The position numbers and the translations under genes are program-made. The notes beneath the pieces are model-generated. The model made no database searches. It was not told where the DNA came from and saw nothing but the letters and a program-made list of their open reading frames with translations. Positions 23,823-33,809 of a stretch of DNA of 64,000 nt are shown here, one piece after another; the stretch's first letter is position 1; each line of letters begins with the position of its first letter. The DNA is from Scytalidium lignicola (lineage: Eukaryota > Ascomycota > Leotiomycetes), in contig NCSJ02000023.1 in NCBI GenBank assembly GCA_002812745.2, forward strand, positions 62,001-126,000, written 5' to 3'.

Positions 23823-24973
23823 TTAAGCCCCAACCGCGTTCATCTGCTGCGCCTTCTTCTCCAACACATACCCCCTATAAGAATGACGATGCTGAATCCA
23901 ATCTCTTACAGTCTCGACCTGCTTTCCGGTAACACAAGAAATCGGTGCTTCCCTCTTGACTGCACCCTTGATACCCTCAATATACTTTAACTTGGTCGAC
24001 TCGGTAGCGTGGCAGAAATATGCCATGGAGAATCTCTCTTTCCTAGCATCTTCCTCTCGGGGAGACTTGACGACACGGTGCCAGGTGCTCTTCATAACAC
24101 CGCCAGACAAGAACGTTAAGGTTTCACCGATGTTGATGAGGACGGTGCCGGGGATAATGGGCGCGTCGAGCCAGACCTCATCGTCGGCGATTGGGCCGGA
24201 GTAGTGCGGCGGCCGTACCTGCAGGCCCATGATTTGGTGCTGGAAGAGGAGGGTGATAACATCGTGGTCTGTGTGAGCTGGGAGACGAGTTTCGTAATCA
24301 ACGGGACCCTCTGACGCAGGATAGCGCATGAGTCGAAGTGTGGTGAATGATGGGTCCTCGTACTTGTGCAGATTGCCTAGATAGTCCTCTGGTAGACCAA
24401 CGGCGACGGACAAACACTTGAGAATGTTCATGGCAATCTTGTTATGGATGTTGCGCATAAAATCCTGGATCTCTGGCTTTACTTTGGCGAGAGTTGGGGG
24501 GTAAGGATGGTCTAAGGAGCCCTCTTTGCGGCAAACCTGCAAGATGAGAGAGAGAGTATCAGCATCGTCCTCTCCTTAAGTGATCAAATGTACATACGAA
24601 GGATTCCTTGGGGTCGCCTGGCTTCTTGACGTTGGTCTTTGGGTCAACATACGCTCGTTTCATTCGATTATCGTACCCGGCATTGTCAATACTGTTCCAT
24701 GGAGTTGATTCCTTCTCCTCGGTACTCGTCTTGTTGAAGAATGTGTCGGACTATATTTTATATCGTCAGCCACCACAGCCTCCTCAAGATCCCAGGATGG
24801 AAACCCACAATCTCGAACATCCTGTCGATATCCTTCTGGTCCACACCATGGTTCTTTACATAAAGGAATCCCCAATTGCCAGCAACATCCTTAATCTCGT
24901 TTGCAACGCCGTAGAAGTCGGTCTCGAGCTTACTCAGGTCAATGACCGGGATTTGAGTGGTTATGGGAGCCAT
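23823..24973 (-). CDS. 2-oxoglutarate/Fe(II)-dependent oxygenase B (isopenicillin-N-synthase-like)
   Basis: Three exons: 24809-24973, 24598-24750 and 23823-24536, with introns of 58 and 61 bp. The protein has 343 residues. It shows the same architecture as oxygenase A: DIOX_N with I-P-V-I-D-L and W-G-F-L-Y-V-K-N-H-G, iron ligands His194/Asp196 and His259, and R-x-S at Arg274/Ser276. The shared C-terminal block C-V-T-G-K-x-V-E-T-V places A and B as recent paralogues. Intron 1 sits at the same codon in both, after D-R-M-F-E-I, and so does the intron before (C/F)-R-K. A has two extra introns. It is transcribed away from the DUF1989-deacetylase gene, with a 677-bp shared promoter. The substrate is unknown. 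Confidence 0.9.
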
Positions 24974-25650
24974 GTTGTAGGATAGATTTAAGACTTTTCG
25001 AATTTGTTTTCTTGAACTACAAAGATCTTGGCACCAGTAGAGGTATCGTATATGCTATATAAATAGGGGACTATGAAACAAGAATTTAAAATCTCTCAAA
25101 CATGCTCAAAACACAATTAACTTAGACAACACTGTAGCTCTTTCAGAGAGATGAGAGAATTCCTATCATGACATCTCATGGCCGTCGATAAGATAGCCAA
25201 GGTAGATCAGGGAGAATATAAGCCAAAGGCTTATCAGTCAATTAAGGCGGGGCTTGCTGGACCTTATTGGCTCAACCCCCGTTCGCCTCTTTTGCCTTCC
25301 TCCTGACGGCCGTTATGGTATGACCACTTTTATATTCGCGGGGATCGTTTATGCATCTACGAATAGTATACATTATTAGGGTTCGGTACCGGAAAAGAAA
25401 CCTCACGGCCGTCTAGTCGATAAGATAGGCAACCCCTCTACCCCATTCTTCAACCTGCCCCTCATTTTTTNCTTTTTTCCCTTTTTTCCTTGTTTCCCTC
25501 TTGAAATCCTGTTTCCCAAATAAAGTTTTCAAGCAGGCAATAAATCTAAGTATGTAATTTCTAGCCTGGTGCTCCGTGGTTATTCACCTTCCTCGGACAC
25601 TCTGACATTCAACAAGCTCTAACTTTCATATAACTGTAGATTGCAGCGCA
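24974..25650. promoter_or_regulatory. Divergent promoter with paired CGGCCG and GATA motifs
   Basis: This region is shared by oxygenase B (-) and the DUF1989-deacetylase gene (+). Near 25053-25066 is a TATA-like CTATATAAATAG, 80-93 bp upstream of the oxygenase start and readable on either strand. GGCCGTCGATAAGATAG (25180-25196) and ACGGCCGTCTAGTCGATAAGATAG (25405-25428) carry a CGG/CCG element next to a double GATA site, and a third ACGGCCGT palindrome lies at 25306-25313. Zn(II)2Cys6 regulators typically bind CGG/CCG half-sites and AreA-type factors bind GATA, so joint control is plausible. An N at 25471 follows a T-run. Confidence 0.5.
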
Positions 25651-27273
25651 ATGGCAGCTTCATCAGGAATTATCCCAGCTCGCAAAGCTGCGTACGCCCA
25701 AGTCCAGAAAGGACAATGTATCAAGGTCATCAATACCCACGGTAAACAAGTGGTGGACTTCTGGGCCTTCAACCCAAATGATTCCAGCGACCACCTTTCA
25801 ATGGTGCACACACGCACTGTGCTCACCAAGGTGTCCTTGAACGTTTCCGATACTCTTGTCAGCACACGGCGAAAGCCAATGCTCACGCTGGTAGAAGACA
25901 CTACTCCAGGAGTTCATGACATGGTCTGGTCAGCGTGCGATTCTGAACGGTACCGGATGCAGGGTGCTCAGGGCTGGCATGACAATTGCGCCCATAACTT
26001 GAACACCACCTTGGAGAAGGAATTTCCTTCTTTGAAACTTCCTGGTGGTTGGGTTCCGGATCCACTCAATCTATTCATGAACGTTGCCATTGACCACCGT
26101 GGTCTGCTGGACATAAAACCCCCAGTCAGCGAGAAGGGTCAGTATATCGTGATGCGAGCCGAAGCTGATGTTGTGGTCATCATGAGTGCTTGTCCGCAAG
26201 ATATGGCGCCAGTCAATGCTGGAGAGCCGGCAGACTGTGCATTTGAGGTCTTCGATCCCAAGGCACCGACACAAACCGACACATCTGTAGCCACTTCCAC
26301 TCCTTTTATTCCAATGACAATCTCAAAGAAACCCGCTCGCCGCATCAAAATTGCACTTTCATTTGACTTTGATGCCGTTTCTCATTGGCTTGGTACCGGG
26401 TGCCACCCAGATAACAACATGGCCGACTACAGCTCTGGAATCTTTGCTGGACAAGTTGGAGCAGTACGACTGGTGAAATTGCTGCAAAAATTGCAAATCG
26501 CCGATAAGGTGACCTGGTTCATTCCCGGACATACAATGGAGACATTCCCAGCAACGGTAAAGAAGGTGCTTGAGTCCGGTGCTGAGATCGGTCTTCACGG
26601 TTACGCACATGAAGGCATTTCACAGATGACTTTAGAGCAGGAGAAAGATGTTCTCTACAAATGCATTGATGTTGCCACCAAGCTTTGTGGTAAACGTCCC
26701 AGAGGTTATCGTGCGCCTATGTACACCATTCGCGAAACCACTGTCCACCTCCTGCGGGAACAAGAATTCCTGTACGACACCTCATTGATGCACCATGACT
26801 CCCAACTATACTTCACACCGAACGACCCTCCGATCAAAGCAATTGACTTTTCACAACCGGCTGCTTCATGGCTTCACCCAACAAGCATTTCGCCATTGAG
26901 CTATCCCACAGGCCAACATCCACTAGTTGAAATTCCCTGTGGATGGTACAATGAGGACATGATGCCTCTACAATACCTACCCCATCTTGCTAACAGCAAT
27001 GGTTACGTGGCTACACGGGTGGTTGAGCAGATGTGGAAAGATAAATTCATGTGGCTGCTAGAGAACAGCAGTGACGAAGCAGGAGAATCAGCAGACTTTG
27101 TCTTCCCCATTCTGATGCATCCCGACACCAGTGGTATGGCACACATTATGGGTATGGCTGAGCGGATAATGGTCTGGCTCAAGAGTTGGGGAGACAGTGT
27201 GGAGTTCTGCACTCATGAACAAATTGCAAAGCAATGGTTGGAGGAACAAAAGTCGAAAGCAAGTCAAAAATAG
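25651..27273 (+). CDS. DUF1989 (urea carboxylase-associated) domain fused to a NodB/CE4 polysaccharide-deacetylase-like domain
   Basis: A single exon of 540 residues. Residues 5-205 match DUF1989, the domain of urea-carboxylase-associated proteins: S-A-C-D-S-E-R-Y-R (Cys96), G-W-H-D-N-C (108-113) and S-A-C-P-Q-D (179-184). After a short Thr/Pro linker, residues 230-535 form a NodB-fold hydrolase of the HpPgdA/imidase-like subgroup: S-F-D-F-D (237-241, metal and catalytic Asp), H-G-Y-A-H (316-320, metal His) and R-A-P (354-356). NodB enzymes remove N-acyl groups or open cyclic amides. No signal peptide is present, so it is probably cytosolic and acts on a small molecule rather than cell-wall chitin. 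The fusion and the permease/oxygenase neighbours suggest breakdown of a nitrogenous compound. Confidence 0.88.
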   Translation: MAASSGIIPARKAAYAQVQKGQCIKVINTHGKQVVDFWAFNPNDSSDHLSMVHTRTVLTKVSLNVSDTLVSTRRKPMLTLVEDTTPGVHDMVWSACDSERYRMQGAQGWHDNCAHNLNTTLEKEFPSLKLPGGWVPDPLNLFMNVAIDHRGLLDIKPPVSEKGQYIVMRAEADVVVIMSACPQDMAPVNAGEPADCAFEVFDPKAPTQTDTSVATSTPFIPMTISKKPARRIKIALSFDFDAVSHWLGTGCHPDNNMADYSSGIFAGQVGAVRLVKLLQKLQIADKVTWFIPGHTMETFPATVKKVLESGAEIGLHGYAHEGISQMTLEQEKDVLYKCIDVATKLCGKRPRGYRAPMYTIRETTVHLLREQEFLYDTSLMHHDSQLYFTPNDPPIKAIDFSQPAASWLHPTSISPLSYPTGQHPLVEIPCGWYNEDMMPLQYLPHLANSNGYVATRVVEQMWKDKFMWLLENSSDEAGESADFVFPILMHPDTSGMAHIMGMAERIMVWLKSWGDSVEFCTHEQIAKQWLEEQKSKASQK

Positions 27274-28077
27274 GTGTATTACGGAACATGTAACTTATAA
27301 GGAGCTGAGTTAGCTAAATATCAATAAATATCTGAAGAATAAATATGGTACATCGATCACCATCGTGACTTTCAACTCCTCCTCGGCCTTTATTTTAAGG
27401 ATCTCATTTAGCGCCTGTAGAGCGGCATATGAGAATTTGGGTTAACGCTCTGTGTGCTAGGCAATATAAGGTTACCTTGTTCTCATCTCATAAATTGCAT
27501 AAATTGGACGCTTTACTGTAAATTTTGCTGAGCTTTAATTGGCTCTGGAGTATAGCTACTCTTAAAGGACCTTTGTCATCAAAAGACTCTTCAAGATGCT
27601 TGGCTAGAAAATGAATAAAAACCCAAACACGTGATCCGTTTCATAATTTAGCATAACTTGACGGCCGATAACCAATTCCTTATCGACGGCCAACCTTATT
27701 TGTGAAGACTTCGCCGTTTCTAACCACCGCTGCTAGCCGTCCTGACCAACTAATCGCCCTAACACAACTCGATCCTTCCAGCGATGCGGCAATGGGATTG
27801 GAAAGGAATGATTCGGATAAGGCGTTGATTGTTAGTTAGAGAATTATGGATTAAATGGCCTAAACTTGCTCTAAGGTCGCCGTCGGACTAGCTCAAGAAT
27901 GGTTCTCGAAGCCGACATGATGCAGAAAAATGTTTGTTAATTTTATAATTCTCAAAACTATAGTCTACATCCTCTCGTCTTCTCAGTATATACACCTTGC
28001 CTCTCTTTTGTCTTTCTCTGTGCACTTGTCTCCCTTTCATTGTTACTCATAGCAAATAAAGAGACTCCTGGGCCGCA
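27274..28077. promoter_or_regulatory. Intergenic region and promoter of the FAD monooxygenase
   Basis: An inverted pair, ACGGCCGATAA (27661-27671) and TTATCGACGGCC (27680-27691), combines CGG/CCG with GATA in mirror orientation, like the sites before the DUF1989 gene. A CACGTG lies near 27630-27635. A C/T-rich tract (about 27970-28045) with a TATATA at 27986-27991 lies 80-95 bp before the ATG. Confidence 0.5.
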
Positions 28078-29887
28078 ATGGGCAGCCTAGAGGAAATTAG
28101 ATATGTGGATGTACTTGTTGTCGGCGGCGGTCCAGTTGGTATGCTAATACCCTTTCTCTATCGGTCAATTGAAAGACTTCCCTCCAGATTTAACGGCTCT
28201 CTCATGTCTAGGTCTCGTAACTGCGTATCAACTGGCCAAATTCGGAGGCGTAAGTGTCTCAATCATTGAGAAGCGTCCAAAGTCCACGCAGGACAAGTAT
28301 GGACGCGCTATCACCTTGTACCCGAGATCGTCAGAGATGCTGGATCAATTGGGGCTGGCAGAAGATCTTGCACAGCAATGTTTCGCGTGCCGAAGCACTG
28401 TCAGCTATGATGCTCAGGGGCATGAGGTCTCAGGCCGCGGGTGGTACTTTATGGAGAACATGAAGGACACTCAATGGGACTTTGCGCTAGTGCTGCGGCA
28501 GAGGTATCAAGAGGAGATATTCAGACAGAAATTGCGAGAAGAGGGAGTCAGGTTAGAGGCGCCTGTTGAACTTACAAATATCAGTGATTTAGATCAGAAG
28601 AATGAGAAAGGATATAAGATCAAGGCTGACGTCCGGGACGGTATTTCGGGAGCAGTCTCGAGCATCGTATGCAAATATCTCATCGGTGCTGACGGTGGAC
28701 ACTCTTTTGTCCGTCGTGCATATGATATTCCATTTGATGGTAGCACATCAGAGGATAAATGGGTGAGGATAGATGGTATAATCGAGACCAACATGCCGAA
28801 GAATCGTGTTTACGGTGCTATCGAATCTCCAACTCATGGTAACGTACTCTGGGCAGCTCTTGATCATAAAGCGACACGAATAGGCTTTGCTTTCACTCCC
28901 GAACGGCAAAATGGATATGCTGAGTTTAATGAGGCAGCAGCTGTTGCAGAGGCCATTGAATCGGTCAAGCCATTCAGCTTAACCTTCAAGAAGGTGGACT
29001 GGTTTACGGTCTATGAGGTGGGACAACGGATAGCGCGCAACTTCTTCATAAAGGATAGTGTATTCCTTGCTGGGGACGCCTGCCATACACATTCTTCCGG
29101 AGCGGCGCAGGGCATGAACACGGGGATGCACGATAGCGTGAACCTGGGATGGAAGCTATCCATGGTTCTGCGGGGTCAAGCCCTCCCCTCGCTCCTCAGC
29201 ACCTACGAGGAGGAGCGATTGCCTAACGTGCAGAAGCTTATCAACTACGACAAAGATATCTCGCGCTTGATGACTATGCAACTGCCCATCGGGTGGACGG
29301 GCGACCCCAACGCAGACCCGAATGAGATCCTTGGTCATGTCATGGAGGAGGCTAGCACGTTCACCTCGGGGCTGAGTATCGCGTTCGCTCCAAACATCCT
29401 TAATATACACAGTTCTTTCGTGCCACTATCAGACTCGGCTCCAGGACCAGGTCAGCGCGGTCCTGATGTACAGCTACAGAAGCCAGGGACATTTGAAACG
29501 ACGCGGCTACATAGGGAGACGCCGAATAATGGGCGCTTCCACGTCGTCGTCTTTGCTGGAGAGCCAGCCAAGACGACAAAGTTTCTGGCAGCGTTCTCCG
29601 ATGCGCTGGACAGGTCGACGGTGTTTGTGAAAGCAGGCTTGCCAGTACGCTGGCTGACGATCCCGGCGGTTACGGGCCCGTCGGCGTTTGAGCTGCTCGG
29701 TGGGAATCCCATCGGGAGAGTGTTTTATGATCGGGAGAAGACAGCACATGAACGGTATGGAGTGGATCTTCAGAAAGGTGCCGTTATAGTGTTGCGGCCT
29801 GACGGATGGATAGGGACTGTGGTGAGTCTTGGAGGAGAAGCCGTGGCCGATTTGGAGAAGTATTTTGCCGGGTTCCTGGTTCTGTAA
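28078..29887 (+). CDS. FAD-dependent aromatic-ring monooxygenase (phenol 2-monooxygenase / PHBH type)
   Basis: Two exons: 28078-28138 and 28212-29887, with a 73-bp intron (GTATGC...CTAG) inside the flavin-binding motif. The protein has 578 residues. After splicing the N-terminus reads V-V-G-G-G-P-V-G-L (FAD ADP-binding, 14-22). The DG motif L-I-G-A-D-G-G-H-S lies near 177-185 and the GD motif F-L-A-G-D-A-C-H near 305-312. The C-terminal 150 residues form the thioredoxin-like domain seen in phenol hydroxylases. Such enzymes use NAD(P)H and oxygen to hydroxylate aromatic or related rings. No signal peptide; cytosolic. It lies between the DUF1989 fusion and the Zn cluster regulator, all on the plus strand. 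Confidence 0.92.
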
Positions 29888-30560
29888 AACCAATGAGTTA
29901 TATTGGGATGTTATAGACCCGTTGGTGTTAAAGTGGCGATGTTTATATAGCATTATATGTAAATAGGTCGCATCTAAATTTGTCTAAATACACTAGAAGT
30001 GCTCGTAACTCGCAATGGCCAGAAACTGACTGGACAGATATAAGTGCAGTAAATTACAAAAATGCGTGAGTGTTTTACAGTGATTAGTCACCAATGTCAA
30101 TAGATCAAGTTAACGCTACACGTACGTACTCATGCTCAGGACTGTTCTCGTGTAGAGTATAAAAATCTTAATCTTAAGACAAAAGCCAGCTTATAGTGGT
30201 GTGTAATTCAGTTGTTATAAGGTCAAGGTTTATTTATATACAAATTCTGGGGTTGCTCTATAATCCTGGGCCATTAAGAGTTGATAGATTGTATGGAAGC
30301 TATGAAGACAAAGCTGGTTTCATATAAAAAAANGCTAGTTGCATATAAACAATGTATCTAGTAGCTTGGCCTAGCCGGTTTCCACCACTTATGGCGACGC
30401 AATTGCTCCTTATCGCTGGACCGTCGAGAATATTAAATCTTTCCTTATCGCCGAAGTACCTGACGACACACACTGCTTTCCCCGCATTTGAGACGACGGA
30501 CATCTTGTAGGGACGAGGTGTTGCGGTAGAATTACTCCTTAAAGGGTTCGCATCCTCTCA
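29888..30560. other. Intergenic region before the Zn cluster regulator
   Basis: Holds the monooxygenase 3' UTR and the regulator promoter. An N at 30333 follows an A-run. No gene seen. Confidence 0.4.
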
Positions 30561-33194
30561 ATGGCATCCTCTGCAGTTGCACCTGCTCAAGCTCCCCTCT
30601 CGCGGCCTTATCGATCGAAGCGTGCGCGGCCCTGCGATCTGTGCCGGTCTCGCAAGGCGTGCTGCCGCATCTACATTGCGCCCCCATGTGGACTATGTGA
30701 GAAGCTGGGCATGGATTGCAGCTTCATCAAGAGTCCGTCGAAGCGTCGCAGTCGGGGGCCACGTCGTGACGCCGATTCACAAGTTCGACACGAAGTTGCA
30801 TGGCCCGAAACTGCCAGTGCCAGTACTACTGGCACACAACTTCCTGGTCTTGATAGAGCCGGCCAAGACAGAGCTGACATAATTGAGCCATTTCAGCAGC
30901 CGGAGCCTTCAGGACCAGGCTCGGAATCTCGCTCACAGAGGAGACCGGGCGATGAAATTGCTAGAGGCGCTGCTATGCCTTTGCTTCCGTCTCCAAGTGA
31001 CCTAGGGCTGGACACCGCCTATATGCATTTTGACTACTCACAGCATGGCGATACTGTCGCAAATATGCTGGAGGAAGCAAATCTCACAAATCACTATGAC
31101 GCTGAGAATGACGATTTTGCGAACTTGATGTCTGGTGGACATATGGATGCGTCGGGAGGGGACCTGGATAGTGGAAGAGAGAACGCAGAGTTTCGTGAAG
31201 CAGCTCTAATGCAAACCGATACTTCTTCACATGACAGTCCCAGAGTCCCTCAACAAAGACTGGTCCTGAACTCGATTGACGATAAGAGAGGAACAAACGC
31301 ACAATACTTTGGTCTATCGGGAGAATCTGATCCATATCTATTACGCCACTATCGTTACGATGATCGTGGAGAGTTTAATCAATTCAAATTATCGTATCGA
31401 AGGGTCGCGGATGATGACTCGTCAGCTGAATGGCCATTTTCTCATCATCCCAATGGTATTCCGGTATATTTCAAGATATCAGCCGACGATCTTGAAGAAG
31501 GCATGAAAGAAGAGACTGCGATCCGACCAAATGTGTCAGCTGAGATGATGAGAAAAGAGCTCTATGAATTGGTTCAAATTGAGGATGGTTGCAGACTGAT
31601 GGATTTGTAAGTAACCCAAATCCCATAGGAGGGTCAAGAACTGATGCATCAAGATTTTTGAAATATGTTTTCCCTTCCTTCCCGGCCATTTCTCGTTCAC
31701 AGCTCGGTATAACCCCTTCGAACCCAACCCCTTCACCTTCCACTCTGGAACGCGTTCCTACTCATCTCCTTGCTGCCATATATGCCTCATCTCTAATTTA
31801 CTGCCCACATGACGACTATTTGTGCGTTTCCAATGTGTATTCTCAACCTTCGGCTGCGAAGATCTGGCGCATCGCATATGAGGAGATATTCCGAGAGATT
31901 CACACACCACATCTCTCGCTCGTTCAAGCCATGCTTCTATATCTGCAGAAACCACGGACAGGACAGAGTAACGTTGCGTCCGACACACCGTTTCATTGGT
32001 CACTTATGAGCATGCTGATGGCGCTGTCTACCAGCCTGGCGCTGCATCTCGATTGCCATGAGTGGAATATCCCGCCATGGGAGAAGAGGTTGCGGAGACG
32101 CCTCTGGTGGATGGTGTATGTTGAGGAGAAGTGGCGATGTCTGCTTGGGGGCTACCCCAGTTTGATCAGCTCTGATCAGTGGGATGTCTCGGAGTTGACA
32201 GAGGAAGATTTTATCGGCGACGCCGTCGATGACTTTGACAAACCGGTCCCCATTGATGGCGGAGGTCGGGTTTTTGAATCTGGAGTGCGATTTCGCCATC
32301 TCGCCCAATTATCACTGATCAGCGAGGAAGTATACCGTTCGTTCTAGTGCGTCATATTCCACTTAGTAGTAATTTAACTCAAACCATGAAGGCTAATCAA
32401 ACCCAGCACCCTCCGCGCATCACGACTTCTATCCCACGATTTCGACGCCTCACTCACCACAGCCCAACCAATCCACCTCCGTCTCAAAGCATGGTATTCA
32501 GGCCTTCCCGCCTCCCTCCAGATCCGTAAACGCTCTATGCTAGACGAAACGCGCTTTGCAGAGCTAGAATCCAACTCTGCACTGCATTTTGCCTATCTGT
32601 CCCTTGAGATCCTACTGTACCGCGCGCTGCTTCGACCGCTGAACGTAAGTCGGGTTCCCAAACAAGCAACTGATATAAACAACAGGGAGGGGAATGACTT
32701 TGGTGGTGACTATGGCGTGACATGGAGCTCGCCCAAATCACCTTACAGTGGGTTTGAGGGGAACCGCGAAGCAGCCGAGGCAGTGATTGTCGCCGCAGAA
32801 AAATGTGCAAAGATCGTGACTGACTTCACGGCCGGGCTTGACTCGCAGAGTTTTTCCGCAGGATTCTGGTATTCTTGTGAGTTTTGGTTCTTCGCTATAT
32901 TTTCTATATCTGCCCCCTTTTTGCTATCTTTTCAGCATACTGATCAGCACCGCAGGGTCCCGCATCAGCTTTGCAACGATGTCAAACTTCGCCATGTTGC
33001 TGCTAGTAAAAGCCCCCGATGCAGAACATCTCCTTGTGGCGAAGCAAATCATGCAGAACTGGCGACGGATGCTGCGCTTTCAGAGCCGGAGTTTTGAGCA
33101 GATGAAGTTGGGGTTGTTGCGGTTGGAAGTCATGCTGTGGAAAGGGATGGATGATTATATTATGGATGGGCGTAGGAGGGAAGTGAGGAGTTGA
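30561..33194 (+). CDS. Zn(II)2Cys6 transcription factor, Dal81/TamA-like
   Basis: Four exons: 30561-31606, 31654-32346, 32407-32876 and 32956-33194; introns are 47, 60 and 79 bp. The protein has 815 residues. An N-terminal binuclear zinc cluster (Cys25, 28, 34/35, 43, 46, 53; P-C-D-L-C-R-S-R-K) is followed by a basic R-R-S-R-G-P-R-R segment. A long low-complexity linker leads to the fungal-specific regulatory domain (about 350-700: D-G-C-R-L, S-F-P-A-I-S, L-R-R-R-L-W-W). The exon 3/4 junction restores W-Y-S-W-S-R, as in homologues. Dal81/TamA proteins co-activate nitrogen catabolic genes, which fits a cluster regulator. The stop at 33194 may be premature: another frame continues for about 20 codons to 33241 with a more typical ending. 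Confidence 0.85.
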
Positions 33195-33809
33195 TGGAAG
33201 ATTTGGATGTTGTTATGGGGGAGTTGTTGCGATTTTGGTAGAGTAACGTGACTATGATTAATAAATGGATATTTGTGGTGGTGGTGTGGTTGGCTGTGAC
33301 GGTAGGTCTGATGTTCGATTTCTCGGAAATCTGCCATTAGAATGAAATTCTGAGTACGTAGTGAGTACATGCTGTATGTATACCTATAATGTAAATTATT
33401 CAGGTTACAGACCCGGTATATGCAAAGGTAGGTTCTCGAAAGTCTCGGCCACTACTGCAATGGCAATTGGCACGAAGGGCCTGTAATTTTAAATAATTCT
33501 TAACGCCTTGTAGATTCTAGTATTTGCGCTTCTTACTCCGATAAATCTCCTGGCTAGTAATAAGTATAGCTGCTTGTACTAAAGCATCTATCCTGAGCAG
33601 AGATGTTCTAAACACCATAAACAGTTGTTATTATCAAGATATATCTCACAACAATTCAAGCGTGTAGCTACGGAACTTATATTTTGAGGAGTTAAAACCA
33701 CTCTAAATATTCATCCTAAACATAAATGCCAAGGGCTTCACTAACAGAGGAAACATTATAGATCTATCATAAAATTCAAACATCACCTCCTTTTCGAAAA
33801 TTTTTATCT
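33195..33809. other. Convergent spacer, AT-rich
   Basis: This spacer lies between the 3' ends of the regulator and the Hsp70-like gene. No gene seen beyond the possible regulator extension up to 33241. Confidence 0.4.
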
